A DNA stretch of 64,000 nt from Glandiceps talaboti (GCF_964340395.1 NC_135556.1:14457910-14521909); one strand, 5' to 3'; numbered from the stretch's first letter, positions 15,701 through 27,690 are shown. Notes: a model not told the origin generated them from the sequence alone. Translations and numbers: made by a program.

Positions 15701-18700
15701 TTTTATGGAAAGAGAGCAAGAAGAATTAGATTTTCAGTTTGATGAAGAACTAAAACGAAGCGGTAAAAAACATGTATACAATGAAGATTGGTAAGTGCTG
15801 TACATAAAATATTTCCCTGTCAAAAATTCATGAAGGAACTACGTTTTATATGTAAGGTAAAAGTGTAATACATCATGTCAGTGCAGTAAGGTTGAATTTG
15901 GCATCATAAATCATGTGTCAGTTTTAATCTTATTGTACTGACACAACTAATACTGTGTACAAATTGTCTTTTGAGTCGTATCAGCCCAAGTTACATGAAT
16001 CGGTGTATCGTATTTAAAATAAAATTACTTGCCATTATTTTGTTTTCCTTTGTCAAGCCATACAAATGTAAGATTTTAAAAACCTGACTGGATTTCTCTT
16101 GAAATAAAAAATGAGAAATGATCGTCTGATGCTTGCAATTTGCTGGTTGTAAAAGAGATTGGATGATAAGACGTAGTATTACTGTAAATCTAACACCTTG
16201 CACTTTCCATCTGACAGGTCTGATGATTCGGACTATGAGATGTCGGATACTGAAATCGACAAGATCATCATCGTAACACAGACACCTCCTGCGGTAAACA
16301 AAAAGCATGACAGAACGGGATACCATGAAACCAGGAGCAGGATGACTCAGGAACTGGCCAAGATGATTAACGATGGATTACACTATTATGAACAAGATAT
16401 GGGAGAAGAGTTTTTTGACCTGAGCTATGTCTATCGTATGGTAAGTTTTTTTTGGTTGTTACAATCAGCAGGAAATGAACAACATATCTTACTTTTATTG
16501 TAGGTGTCTGTGGTATAACAGACTGCTTACAGAATATTGCAAATCTTGTCGCTCACAATCAGTTTTTGCTTTATTACTTATATTTTAGAGCACCAATTGA
16601 TTTAGTTATTTAAAAGTCATCTAGTGTAGTGGTAAACCTGCAATGTACAACAGTAGCAAATCATGACTGACACGACCCAAAACTATTATTTTGGCATAAA
16701 TTTGTGATGTCACTGGAAGTGTAAAAAATTAAAACACTGCATGCCATGTCCTTCCCACAGACTAAAACTACTGTGTGACAGTTGGTGAAACTGTAAATTT
16801 CGCCTGTCTAAATGCATGTGGTGAGCTGTCAGTTGTTCCGTCTTACTGTGAGTGTATTTAGGAATGGCCTTTGAGAAGTACATGTTAACATGTTGGTTTT
16901 GTTGTGTCAGTATTAACTCAACAAAACTAACCTCACAGCTGTAATGAGTTTTCCACATGTTGGTAACAATTGTACAAGTTGTGCTGACTGATCTTTTTCG
17001 TTCTTTATTAGGACAAGTTTAATTACAACAAGATACAGACAATAAGTAAAGAGGAATTTTCTTCATTGGCACCAGTCCCAGTCCATGAGAGGCAGAAAGT
17101 ACCTCCGGGACCACCTGTGAAAAAGACTGAAGAGCCAGCTGAGAGCATAGACACTGAGACAGAAACAGGTAAACAAGATTGTTTGTTGCCGAGTTTGACG
17201 GCTGTTGCCTTTGATTTTGAAAATAGATTATTATGGCCTAAAATTTTTGTAGCATCATCGAGGTGAATGCGTTTTGACATCTTTGAAAATGAAACTCTTG
17301 GATTCCGGAATTGTTCAAAGTAAATTCCCAAAATACAGTACTACGAATGTATTGTAGAACAGTGGACCCAACTGTATGATACATACAGATTTGTATTCAA
17401 GCTAGGGAGTTTGGATTAGTTAGATTAGAAATAGCAGTAGAGATAGACTTTGATATATCTGACTTGTATTGCCTGCCATGAGTAGACCTTCTATCTATGT
17501 GACCAAAATATTGGAATAGTTTCTCCCCCCCCCCTTTTTTTTTCAGGGTATATAAAGTTTGTTTACTCTTCATTATGTCACTAACTGATCAAAACTGGCC
17601 AGAACTGACACAGTCACTAACTCTCCACGTGTATTTGTCTGCCATCAGTTGCTGTTCCCCAAACCAAGGTGCCTGACACTTCAGTGGGTGTAGCAAGGTC
17701 CTTGCCAGCTAAGGTTCCAGATGTTGGACAGAGAACACCTGGCGCTAGCTCAAGGACACCTAAATCAAGGAAAGACACACAGACAACTCCAAGGTTTTAT
17801 CCTGTCGTCAAAGAAGGCATACCATTGGATGCTAAGGTATTTATGGAATGTCAAGTTCAAGTAATTCTGTTTGTTGAGGGATATTCTAAAATTTGAAGTT
17901 GGTACCAGTTTAAAGTGCACTTCATGAGAGTCACTCAACATTCTTTAAAATTGAGAGGAAAATGATAAATTGTAAAGAAATTAATCAACACTTTTCTTGT
18001 GATTTTGTTACATGAACAGAGCCCAAGAAAACAGAAGACTAAACACAGTAAGAATCCTCCAGTCGAACACCACGTTGGTTGGGTGTTAGGAAACAGAGAA
18101 CACAGACCCAGGACAGCTTCCACCAGGTATTACCCCTGTAGTGTGATTGACATTAGTGGTAGATTTTATGTCAACAAGAGATACCAGTTTGTTTGATTTC
18201 AGAGACACCACGAGAACATCTATGGCTGAATAAAGCATGCAGAGAATAGTCATTTATGACATACCTTGAAATCAGATTGTTAATTGATTATAGACAAAAG
18301 CATAGTTTAGTTATAGACTACGGTATATCTAAGGTCTATGATTTAGTGTAGTCACATCAGGAGAACCCCCTGAAGGCCTAAGAGCATTCAGATTTCCAGT
18401 CTTTGGAAGGAACTGATGTCTTACTATGATGTGCTGTACATCAGTTTGCTAAGACTTAAATATTCTATTACACTGCACTGAAAAAAAAAGTTACTTTGAA
18501 ATGACACCAGCAATTAAACGTGCAATGTTTCAATTTTTTTTTCTTCCTCTCATGTACACAGCTCGCCATCTGAAGGTGCTCCAATTTCCAGTAGCTATGG
18601 CAGCACTCCACAATCCTTCCCTAAATTTGAACATCCATCACATGAACTCCTAAAAGATAACAATTTTACTCAGCATGTCTACCACAAGTACCACCAGAAA

Positions 18701-19434
18701 TGCCTCAAAGGTAAGAGTGATTGGCAACTAATTGTATTCATATGTGATACTCGGGATAGGTCACTGGTGCATCTAAAATGAACATTAACAACCCTTGAAA
18801 TGATTTCTCTTTGCATAGTATCTGTAGATGTAGATTCCCACTGCACCTGTCAAATAACTGTATATACTCTTTTTACCAAGAAAATGTTATGTACCTTGTT
18901 CCATTCATCCACTGAACTTTCTGAATAATTTTGTCCATTTACGGCAAAGAAGTCACTTGGCTTCATTTGTTCATTGTGTAAAACCTGCCATGAATTGCCA
19001 TGAGTTAGATGTGGTTCCATAAAGTTGTGATTTTACACTCGTCTCTTTTCATGCAGACCGCAAAAAGCTTGGTATCGGGCAGTCACAAGAAATGAACACA
19101 CTCTTCAGGTTTTGGTCTTTCTTTCTGCGAACCAACTTCAACCGGAAAATGTACCAAGAGTTCAAACAGTTGTCCGTGGAAGATGGCAAGGCCGGATACA
19201 GATATGGCCTGGAATGTCTGTTCAGGTTCTACAGCTACGGACTGGAAAAGAAATTCCGGCCGGATATTTTCAAAGATTTTCAGGAAGAGACGAAAAGAGA
19301 TTATGAGAGTGGTATGTAGTGTCTGGTGTTATTTTATAGATAGTGTATTCAGTGTAATGAAAAGGCAGAATGTTTGTTTTATTAGCACAACTGAACTTCT
19401 TAGGTTCAGTAGTGCTATAGGCATGGAAAAGTAA

Positions 19435-19469
<35 letters not shown>

Positions 19470-20988
19470 TTGGTGTGTGTGTGCGTGCGTGCGTGCGTTC
19501 ATGCACAACTTAAAGTGAAAACCGCAGGACCCCAATTGCCACGATATTTGGTTGGTATATTACCCGTAGTTGGGAAATTGTTCAAATTAAAATAATCTTA
19601 TCACCAGTGTGTGAATCGGTAAAAAAAAGTGATTTTTGGTCAAAATAACTCCAAAAATGTACATGACAAATATTAACCACATCAGAAAATGTACAAGATG
19701 ACGAGTTTTTGGAAATTGTGGTCATTCTTCTATACTTTGTCAATATGCCAAGAGGCCAGACTTGCTGACTTGCCTACAAGTCTGTTGTTGTGCAAACTTG
19801 TCCTAAATATTGCAAAGTAATCTTTCGGTCTAAACTGTATTTGATGCATCAAAACAAATGCGGTTATTTTCATCCAATCAGGATGCTATGTTTTACCAGT
19901 AACCATTCTTAAATATTGAGTGATATAACACGATTATTAATCATTACAGGTGAACTTTATGGTTTGGAGAAATTCTGGGCTTACCTAAAGTACTCCAGAA
20001 CAAGGTCTGGAGATGTAGATCCCAAACTGAAAGAAGTCCTTAGTAAATTTAAAAGACTTGAAGATTTCAGAGTTATGGTGAGTTATCATATGCGTCAGGT
20101 GGGGGTGGGGGGTCATATTTTTATGTCCATCTCATGGCTTCTTGCTTTGAATGTAGTATTGTTGAATGACATCCTCAATGTGGTTTCCTTAACCCCTAAC
20201 CTTTGTAGAATGTACACATTTTGTTAATTTCAGCAAACATTGCATTATACACCTGATTCCTGTCAATATCACTTGATGGTATAGAACACACAAAAGTGCA
20301 CATGTTCTATTAGCTACTGTACACATTTCTGGCAGACTTTGTCACATTGCTATTCATTCATTCATTGTACTTAGTTTAACATGTGTTGGTGGAGAGTGTC
20401 AACAAATGTATAATGCAAACAGAATTGTAAATTTACGTACAATTATATATATTCTCAGTGGATGTCACGAAAGAGCTGGTCAGTATTTCGTATATGGAGC
20501 AAATAGTGAAATGGAATTTTAGCACTTAAAGAAGCTTGTTGAACTGGATTTTGCTGACCTGATACATTGCTATTCTGTGAACATGATACAGGTTTTTAAA
20601 AACGTATAGAACTTTGATTAGTTGAAAATGCTTAGATTCCTGTTTGTTCAGAATATTGGATTTGTTATCTCGCATAGTTTCTTATTTTACTTTTTTTTTA
20701 AATCCAATGAAGCCCCCGAAGGAGGAGGAAGAGCAAGCGCAAGGAGCAGAAGGAGGAGCAAGTCAGAGGCCAAGGGAAAGACAAAGGTCTGGTGGTATGA
20801 GGCACGAGAAAAGAGGATCTGGCGATACCAAACAGAAATCTGACAGCAAAGATGTCAAAACATTGCCAAAGACTGAGAAAGCATCAGCTGATTCCATTGC
20901 AGAAGAGAAGTCAAAGGCAAAGAGTGCCCCTGCTGTCAAAGAAGAGGAAAGTAGCAGCAGTCAAACAAACAGCTCTGAAGCATCATGA
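1820..20988 (+). CDS. LARP1: La-related protein 1 (LARP1), 5'-partial, 19 exons
   Basis: Binds TOP mRNAs and poly(A) in the cytoplasm and controls ribosomal-protein mRNA translation downstream of mTORC1. Exons read: 1820-1890, 3830-3901, 4725-4899, 9878-10072, 10933-11064, 12060-12213, 12442-12496, 13636-13725, 14243-14426, 15041-15222, 15666-15790, 16218-16440, 17012-17168, 17649-17836, 18020-18126, 18562-18710, 19057-19311, 19950-20077, 20713-20988 (stop TGA). All phases join without a stop, giving about 972 codons. In order: the [13 protein letters not shown] motif, a proline run, an RGG-rich exon, the La motif, acidic linkers ([31 protein letters not shown]) and the DM15 region, all collinear with human LARP1. 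The last exon is Lys/Glu/Ser-rich and weakly conserved, so its acceptor (20711-20712) is the least certain junction. Start and promoter are outside the window. Confidence 0.96.
2277..2318. repeat. 42-bp near-perfect palindrome
   Basis: Two 20-bp arms (CCATGGATGTATTAGTGAGA and its exact reverse complement) are separated by 2 bp, inside a LARP1 intron. The flanking GGTCCACCC is also repeated on both sides. No function is evident; it could form a cruciform or hairpin. Confidence 0.85.
4725..4899 (+). other. LARP1: LARP1 exon with proline run
   Basis: A phase-0 start after a CCAG acceptor and a GTAAGT donor bound 58 codons. The exon holds an acidic DDD stretch, then a run of mostly proline codons (CCA/CCG) around residues 29-42 and a basic KNKKK tail. 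The run is a CCA-type trinucleotide tract in coding DNA, so its length may vary between alleles. Confidence 0.8.
7369..7777. repeat. minisatellite, about 6 copies of a 67-70 bp unit
   Basis: Unit starts lie at about 7369, 7438, 7508, 7577, 7644 and 7711. Each unit contains GGGTGTTAGTGTGTGTCTA, then TTTTGTCATCACGTTCAATG and GAGCATAGAAAG. Copies 4-6 are 2-3 bp shorter through loss of a GT step. Intronic. Confidence 0.9.
9514..9670. mobile_element. hAT-like MITE with perfect 8-bp TSD
   Basis: A 157-bp non-coding element. Its ends are imperfect inverted repeats (left CAATTTGTCCTCT, right AGGGCACACTA). It is flanked by identical 8-bp copies of CAGTGGAT at 9506-9513 and 9671-9678. It shares sequence with the element at 42232-42402. 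The 8-bp TSD and the CAGTG-type termini of the second copy point to the hAT superfamily. Confidence 0.8.
9715..9764. repeat. (CA)n microsatellite
   Basis: Pure CA dinucleotide tract, about 25 units, intronic, directly downstream of the hAT-like MITE. Confidence 0.95.
10933..11064 (+). other. LARP1: LARP1 RGG-rich exon
   Basis: The exon encodes a glycine/arginine block ([17 protein letters not shown]-like) between residues [14 protein letters not shown] and [10 protein letters not shown]. It corresponds to the RGG/RG stretch just N-terminal of the human LARP1 La motif and is a likely RNA-binding and arginine-methylation region. Confidence 0.85.
11937..12000. repeat. 32-bp tandem duplication
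   Basis: The unit AAAGTCCTTGGCCTAGGGAG with its flank occurs twice at a 32-bp offset, 60 bp before the exon that opens the La motif region. No function is apparent. Confidence 0.85.
12060..14426 (+). other. LARP1: La motif (LAM) exons of LARP1
   Basis: Four exons (12060-12213, 12442-12496, 13636-13725, 14243-14426) encode the winged-helix La motif. Visible landmarks are [38 protein letters not shown] and [19 protein letters not shown]. The IEYYFS block, with aromatic residues typical of 3'-end and poly(A) binding by LARP La motifs, is intact. No RRM follows, as expected of LARP1. Confidence 0.93.
14508..14783. repeat. two diverged copies of a ~130-bp repeat
   Basis: Two units (about 14508-14637 and 14654-14783) share TTTCAACCAAACCTGG, ACAAAGGTA, ATGCTATG and CAAATATGGC. 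Each unit ends CCATATTTGTTG. They begin after a TCTG-rich tract and look like a dispersed intronic repeat of unknown class. Confidence 0.75.
18562..20077 (+). other. LARP1: DM15 cap-binding region of LARP1
   Basis: Exons 18562-18710, 19057-19311 and 19950-20077 encode the three HEAT-like DM15 repeats, from [20 protein letters not shown] to [10 protein letters not shown]. Residues reported to contact the m7G cap and +1 cytosine in human LARP1 appear conserved: Arg and Phe of LFRFWSFF, Arg/Tyr/Glu of [13 protein letters not shown], and Tyr of WAYLKYS. TOP-mRNA cap recognition is therefore expected to be retained. The human residues are recalled, not looked up. Confidence 0.93.
19436..19498. repeat. 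(GT)n microsatellite
   Basis: GT dinucleotide tract with interruptions, grading into GTGC repeats, in the LARP1 intron after exon 19057-19311. Confidence 0.93.
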
Positions 20989-23149
20989 TATTTGTGAAAA
21001 AACAACATCAGCCTTGTTTATAGAATCCATAGCTGGTATTGTGATTACCATGGATACGGCAAATCTATAACAGGGCATTTATTTTACTGACCATGCAAAG
21101 TCAAATATCATTCTCCCAAATTTGTCATAGTGGATATTTTGTGGATTTTGATTAACTAGGTGGGTTTTTTTCAAATTCCTCTGCTGTTCATGAATTCAGC
21201 AATTGTGTTGGTACCGGTATTCCACAAATATTCCACAAATTTGAAACATTGTTGTATCAGATTCATTCCAGTGAAACTTTTCGATGTTTTCAACAAATAG
21301 ATGTTTGGAAAATGTGCTGCAACACCATACAATTTTTTGCATGGTCAGTTTTCACACTTACGGTGCTTAGCCAGTAAAAATTTAATGAAAACTGAGAACT
21401 CTGAAATGAGACGACAAGAATCTGACAAAGCATAATGTCAGTGTCCTGAACTGTGTATATATATACCTGCTAAGGTTTGTCTGGATGCAATAGGTCAGAT
21501 CATTGGAAAAAGATTGACATACGACAAACTTAGGACAAAGCAGGGTAACCCTTGAGTTCCAAATTATACTAAAAAGTAAAGCCATTGTTTTTAAAAAGGA
21601 AAAAACTGAAAACTTACAAGCAAATTGTCAGAGTAATGATTATAGGATGTGAAAACTTACAGCAACTTTCAGAACGATTATAAGTTGTTGTACATGAAGC
21701 TGCAATTTGATTTACCCTAAATGATCAGCATACCATGGTTATGTTACTGCCCGATGAATTTTCCAATTGACAGCCAAATATTACAATGATTGTCTTGAGA
21801 TTATATTTACATTATTGACACATTGATGCCACCACACACGTCATCACACAGGGAAATAATACTCTTTCTCTCGATGACTACCAAGTACAGTTTCCATATT
21901 CTGCTTTCGATATTTTGTTATATATTTTAAAAAGTGAAAAAAAAAAGTTTAAAGGGATACTGACACATATTAGAAATCGTTCTAGATTTGAGAATTGTCG
22001 TTTCTCAATTTTTTTTTCTCCTTTTAAAATGTTTCCATCCTCATCTCCCAAAGTAGAACTCTAAAATCCCGAAAAAAATTCTTTTTTTTTTTTTTTTTTG
22101 AAATAATGAAATCTTTCAGGGAGAATAGAGGTGATAAGGTTGAAAGCACACATTCCTGACGAACATAATATCAGAAATTTCTCTTGTATTTAGTTTTTAA
22201 TCAATAGGTTATATGATTATGAAATCGTTTGGGGTTTTTAAGCTATACACAGAGGTTAAAATTGTTTTATAAGATAGATGTTCTTTTAGTATTCCGTTTT
22301 GAGGAGCCCAGGCATTAGTTGCAGTTTTCCCGCTCTCAGCATTTTTATGTTTTGCCAACTTGCATCACTCAAGAGAAGAAAAAAATATTAAAATGAATTC
22401 AGTATATTTCAATGTTCAATGTTTTCAATTTCAATATTGTTGGTACGATGACAAGTAATGGTTTGTGCTAATAATAATTAAGTATTATATTTTGATGGCA
22501 TTTATTTGCCCAAGAGATTTCTGTACGTGGTTGACTCGCAAACGGGATTGCCATTTTTGTACACGCGTTCTGTTTCATACATACTAATAATTTCTCTCTG
22601 TGCCAGATGGTCACATTTTTTTCCAGCTGGGTTTTGTCAACTGATTATGCTGCCTGGTGATTTGGTTCACGCACACAAGCACGTCTATGGAGATGACAGT
22701 ATCTCCCAATAATCAGATATAAGACCACCAGTTCAAAATGACTACATTCCTTCATGGCTGTTACAGAGAATAGTATCTGATTTATTTGCAAATCACCAAG
22801 CTGTCAAATAGTGTGTACAAATTATCATCTATTGAAACGTATCGTCTCTTCCATATGATATCATCTTGACTCTGGAAAGGATTTCTTTACAGATCACTTT
22901 TCGCAAGACATTTATTCTATGACTTAAATTTCATTAATGAATGTCAATAAGTCCCTTACTTTCTATGATCATTTTTCCAGTCCTATTTGATTATTGTGTA
23001 CTAGTATTTAAAAGTCAGTACAAAAAAATACAACTTAATCGTTGCACCAAAAAAAGAAGAGAAATGATTGCACATGTAAATATTGAATATGTAAGGTAAC
23101 GCTTGACCATTTACTTCCTACAAAGTCTGATACTAAGAGCTATATACAT

Positions 23150-23420
23150 GGTTGTGGCTACGTTCTTACCTGTCAAGGTAGTAGTGAACTTGAAAATTTG
23201 GCAAGTTATGCCAGCCAGCAAACGTGTGGCCGTGGCCATGGCCAAGGTCTTGGTTGCCACTGATAAAAAAAATGAATTTCTAGGAGTGTGTCGATGACTT
23301 ACGCACTTGACAATGGCTAGATTCACGGTAGAGTTCTAATGAACTTGAAAAGTTCTAGCAATGAGCAAACATGTAGCCGTGACTAGGTTCTTGCTTTTCA
23401 GAGCTATAATGAACCTATCT
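23150..23420. repeat. diverged tandem repeat, ~2 copies
   Basis: Two diverged units share, in order, a CTA(C/G)(G/A)TTC block, TGAACTTGAAAA, AGCAAACATGTAGCCGTG-like sequence and GGTTCTTGC. The second copy starts near 23308. Origin unknown. Confidence 0.5.
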
Positions 23421-25791
23421 CAAGAAGTTCTTGAGATGCAATGGTTGAATAGCTCATCATGAGATTCAGATGAAAAAATTGCCCTAAATTATTCTATGAA
23501 TAGAATAGAATAGGCCATGAAGTACCACAACACTTGGAGCTTGTGCAGAATACAGCTCATTGTGTTTGGCAATACAGGCTTGCAATCGATGGTTGCCAGG
23601 GTATGTTGTCATGGAAACATGACAACCAACTAAGCATGGCTGCATGGCAATTTCTGTTCATATTGTGGACTATTTTCCCCGCCCAAAGGGATGAGGAACC
23701 ATGTCTTGTAGGAAACCGTGTGTGATGTTTGGTACATGAATTATGTTATAGCACAGTTAATGGTCAAAAAAGTACCCCCAAAAATTTAAAAAGTAATAAC
23801 ATCTGAAATATTAAATATCAATATTTTTCTCATGAACTTGCTATTTGCAATATATGTGTGTATTTTATTGTTACGTTTGAGTTTTACTTTTTGTCTAGTC
23901 CATAGACGGACTTACATTGTAATTATGAATTGATGTAGCTCAGATTACAGAATATATTCAATTTTTTTGTTTCTTATTTCCATAAAGTTATTTTAAGATC
24001 TGTCAAATTAGTTTTTAAGCTGGTCTTAGATTATTTAGCTGTAAGACTGTTTTTGGTTTCATTTCATTTACTATTTCAATGAGAATATTGACCAAAAAAA
24101 GGAATTATAAAAAAGATTACATATTTTATCATAAAAAAAAAAGTCTTTGAATTCAGTGTAAACTCTCGTCTTTACAGCTTAGTTAACTTTTCTTTGTGTA
24201 ATTATCATTCTGAATATTATTTCTTTAAATACAATAATATTTTCAGATAATCACTTTCAGTGGTCAGGGGTTGCCATAGATGGTTATATAGGTTACATTT
24301 TGCTGTTTTCTGGGTTGGGGTATATATGTTCTTGATTTTTTGCTGCATACATTCAGAGCAGATATATAGGCAGTAGCTTTAAAAATGTTTTTTTGGTCTT
24401 TTTGAATAATTGAAGAAAAAAAAAATAGCTTACATACTGTGGGTCTGTACTTCAAAGTGCAACAAAGATGCATCGGATTGGTGCATTTCAATGTTGACTT
24501 CAGCCAATCAATGTTCAGCATGGTACACTGCTTGCCAATCACAGTGAAAGATGGACACAGTGCAGTGATAACATTCAACAGGAAGTGAAATGTACATGTG
24601 TATTAAAGTGTACAGAATTTAGGTCACAGGTCATAGGTTAGAAGTTCACACCTACAGTGTATTGATTGATCATGTCAGAGAATGATTTTATTGTAAAGCA
24701 CCTTTGCATTTGTTTTCTTGTTGCTGTTTTTAGTGACTTTTAAAAACCTACTGTAGTTCTCATAGTTATAAAGAGTGGATTAAAAAAAGTCAAAAAGACC
24801 AAATATTTATGTGTTGTGTTTTGTTTTTTTTCCAGTCTAGCATTGATTATCAATCTGTCACTTTTAAAGACATGTACTCGTTACAGACGCCATTTGATGT
24901 TATTCCCCAATATTTTTCATTGTTCAACCAAGGAAAATACAAGTGAACTAAGGGGCCTTTATCTAGCAACTCATAGTGACAACCCTTAGGTCACTAGTAT
25001 TTTCTGGATGAATGAAGAAAAATATTGGAGAATAACATAATTATACCAGTGGTAGTAATATCAAAGAAAAATTGGGGGGGGGGGGGGTAATGGCAATTTT
25101 GAACGTTTTGACTTATTTCGAATACAGCAGAACCAGTGACACAGACATTCATTGTGACATAGAACGACCCAAGTATATATTATATTCCATATTTTTTGTT
25201 GAACTTGGCTTGTGCATGGTACAAAGCAAAATGTCAAGATATGTAAGAGTTTAGAGTAAATAGCTTAGATGTTAAAACTAGTAGTTCAATGCAAATGTAC
25301 TGTACTGTTCATGGTGGACTGCGTTGCTGTGTATGACAAAATTGGTAGCATCGCAATGGAAAATATTTTCTGAATGATAACAAATGATGCATCATGCAAG
25401 TAGTTACTATATCAATGGAATGTTATACTGACAGTTTCTACGTAAAGCAATTTGAAAACAGTTAAAGGAACACGATAAATGCTTTAATTCTAAGCTAATA
25501 AATATTGCAAGATTTTGTATGGTACATATAGGATTCTGAATGTTACAATGAATGGAATATTACTTGCAAATGCTCAAATAATTTTACAGGTTTGACAAGC
25601 ACTACCTTTGTTACCCCAGCTCTGGGTACAGGTTCTATGCATTAACAGGCAGCCATATTTGATAAAATGGAAATTAAAATATGGATTGGTAAAAAATTAC
25701 GTCCAAATATGATACAATTAGAATCAAATCATGTGCTCCAGAGATATTTTTGAATTCTATCTCATTCAATCTTACATATAACTTGTTATTC

Positions 25792-25905
25792 AACATTCTT
25801 GCAAACTAGAGCTGTTATTTCTTCCGCGACACCACAAAATAACTGTGTGTCTTGGACGGTGCCGTAGAAGAAGATGTTGTTTATGATGATGGTTATTCAA
25901 TAGTT
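25792..25905. repeat. dispersed repeat fragment (pair with 62254-62352)
   Basis: TTCTTGCAAACTAGAGCTGTTA, GGTGCCGTAGAAGAAG and TTTATGATGAT match, in the same order, a stretch at 62254-62352 (TTCTCGCAAACCAGAGCTGTTA, GGTGCCGTAAAAGAGG, TTTACGACGAT). Probably a SINE or other short interspersed element; class not recognised. Confidence 0.6.
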
Positions 25906-26380
25906 GTATATAACCAGTATATGTGTATTTTAATTTGATCAAAAACAATGTAGCATATGGGTATATTAGAATCAAATATGAAAGGTGGTTGCATACCTTT
26001 GAATTGTTATACCATTTTATAGTTAACACTGCTGGAGCAGAGAACATTGGATTACAAAAGCCTGTTAAAAGTTATTGTGGCACAAACTGAGTTTTCAAGC
26101 TATTTGAGTCGAGTGAAATACTTGCATAAAACAGTAATTACATGAGAACTATACTTAGTATAATGTTAGTGTTGAGGAATACCTTTGATGGCACTGAAAA
26201 TAGTTTTCTGGTGTTCTTAGCACACTTAGTAGCATGTTAGCAGATTCCTCAACATTTTAGTATACACATATCATGAATTATGTCACCAAATCGTTGTTAT
26301 ATTCCTAAATATCAAGTTTGAGTTCCGACAATAGCAAGTGATGGTTGGATATGCATCAGTTATTAGAATACAATAGATAT

Positions 26381-26612
26381 CAATCAATCAGGAAATTTAT
26401 AGAGCACCTGTATTCAATACGAAGTAGAGTTCAGAGGCACTGTATAGTTAAATATTGAAAACTTTCGCAAACAAGTATGTTTTAAGGTTCTTCCTGAAGG
26501 CATTGACTGTGGGTGTCTGTCGAACCTCCAGTGGCAATTTGTTCCAAAGACGCAGTGCAGCACACGAGAAAGCACGGCCACCAAAGGAATGATGTCTGTA
26601 CTTGAGTTCAAA
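26381..26612 (-). mobile_element. LINE 3'-end fragment (CR1/L2-like)
   Basis: Read on the minus strand, codons ending at a TAA (26448-26450) give the typical C-terminus of a non-LTR reverse transcriptase protein: HHSFGGRAFSCAALRLWNKL, then PLEVRQTPTVNAFRKNLKTY LF. A short 3'UTR follows with a CTCTATAAATTT terminus and a TGAT-type tail at about 26380-26392. That is the usual layout of CR1/L2-group 3' ends. Everything upstream of the last ~50 codons is missing (5' truncation). Confidence 0.85.
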
Positions 26613-26830
26613 CAATAAGTATTTGTCCGATGACCAAAGTGTGCGGATATTACGGATATCGTTTAAAAAAAAAAAAACTACACCTCAAAAAGTCTACTTG
26701 TGTCCCATTGACACGTAAAGACATAGCAAACTGGAAAAGTCATGATGTACAGGGCATTCTATTCTACCATGTCTGTGACTGGGTTACAGTATACAAGGTC
26801 ACTCTATTCATATATATCTCCTGTCAAAGG

Positions 26831-26836
26831 AATAAA
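26831..26836 (+). terminator. possible poly(A) signal for the + strand (LARP1)
   Basis: AATAAATAAA on the plus strand lies 5.8 kb past the LARP1 stop. It could end a very long LARP1 3'UTR, but that would take the transcript through the LINE fragment, so the assignment is weak. Confidence 0.3.
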
Positions 26837-26869
26837 TAAACTGAAAGTTTATAAGTAAAAAGGAACACT

Positions 26870-26875
26870 TTTATT
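26870..26875 (-). terminator. possible poly(A) signal for the - strand (AKAP17A)
   Basis: TTTATT on the plus strand, AATAAA on the minus strand, about 1.95 kb past the AKAP17A stop. It faces the plus-strand AATAAA 34 bp away. Signal recognition only. Confidence 0.3.
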
Positions 26876-27030
26876 GTCCTATGATAAAATAAATACAACA
26901 GTATCAGAAATAAGAAAACGACATTGAAATTTGGTGACGGTTGCACAAAATCTTGCACATAACTTGAAATTCAAATCTTCAAAAATATTCTTTGTACGTC
27001 AAAATCTAAAATAAATGACCACATGTTGAA

Positions 27031-27310
27031 GGAGAACGCCAGTCCAGGAAATAGAGACATTTTCATAAAACATGGGTTCTGGCAAATCATTTCTTATCAT
27101 TATTTCAGTGTTCAACCATTGAATAATGTGCTTCTGCTATCTCCCATGATGCAATAGCCCAGAGCAAAGATACCCTATAAATACACAAGATCAACTTAAT
27201 GTTTCTGTGAAATTGCAAGTAATTGTAGGTGATGTAAAACTGTGAAATGACTATCCAGAACCTATTGTTTATGAAAATGTCTCTTTTTCCTGGAGTTAGT
27301 TCCCCCTTTT
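27031..27310. mobile_element. foldback MITE, family A copy 1
   Basis: The left arm begins with CCAGGAAATAGAGACATTTT, followed by GGGTTCTGG. The right arm ends with the inverse: CCAGAACC, GAAAATGTCTC and TTTCCTGGA. Arms of about 100 bp fold back around a short centre with the motifs CCCATGATGCAATAG and AAAGATACCCTATAA. It has no coding capacity. Related copies lie at 41602-41916 and 48845-49262. Confidence 0.85.
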
Positions 27311-27460
27311 TAAAAGCAACATTCAATCATTAGACTAGGTAAGATTTTGGCTTACAAAGATTGACACAAACTAAAGCTATGTTTGTGACATGTTGGTATA
27401 AGTTACTGAAAGCTGAAGTACTTGTTTACTAGTCATTGATGGTACCATATACACACAATT

Positions 27461-27690
27461 GATGTCTGTGTGTAAACAATCATGAAAGAGGTATGGACCA
27501 CTTACTTGTATTGTGTACAGTGTCTTCATGTCAGTGTGTAAACAATCATGGAAGCAGTACGGACCGTTGTGTATACAGTCTTGATGTCTGTGTGTAAACA
27601 ATCATGAAAGAGGTATGGACCATCTACTTGTATTGTGTACACTGTCTTGATGTCTGTGTGTAAACAATCATGAAAGCGGTATGGATGGAC
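27461..27690. repeat. minisatellite, 4 copies
   Basis: Four units carry GTGTGTAAACAATCATG (at about 27468, 27534, 27590 and 27656), each followed by a GGTATGGACC-like block. Most also have a TTGTATTGTGTACA segment. Unit spacing is 56-66 bp. Confidence 0.85.
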
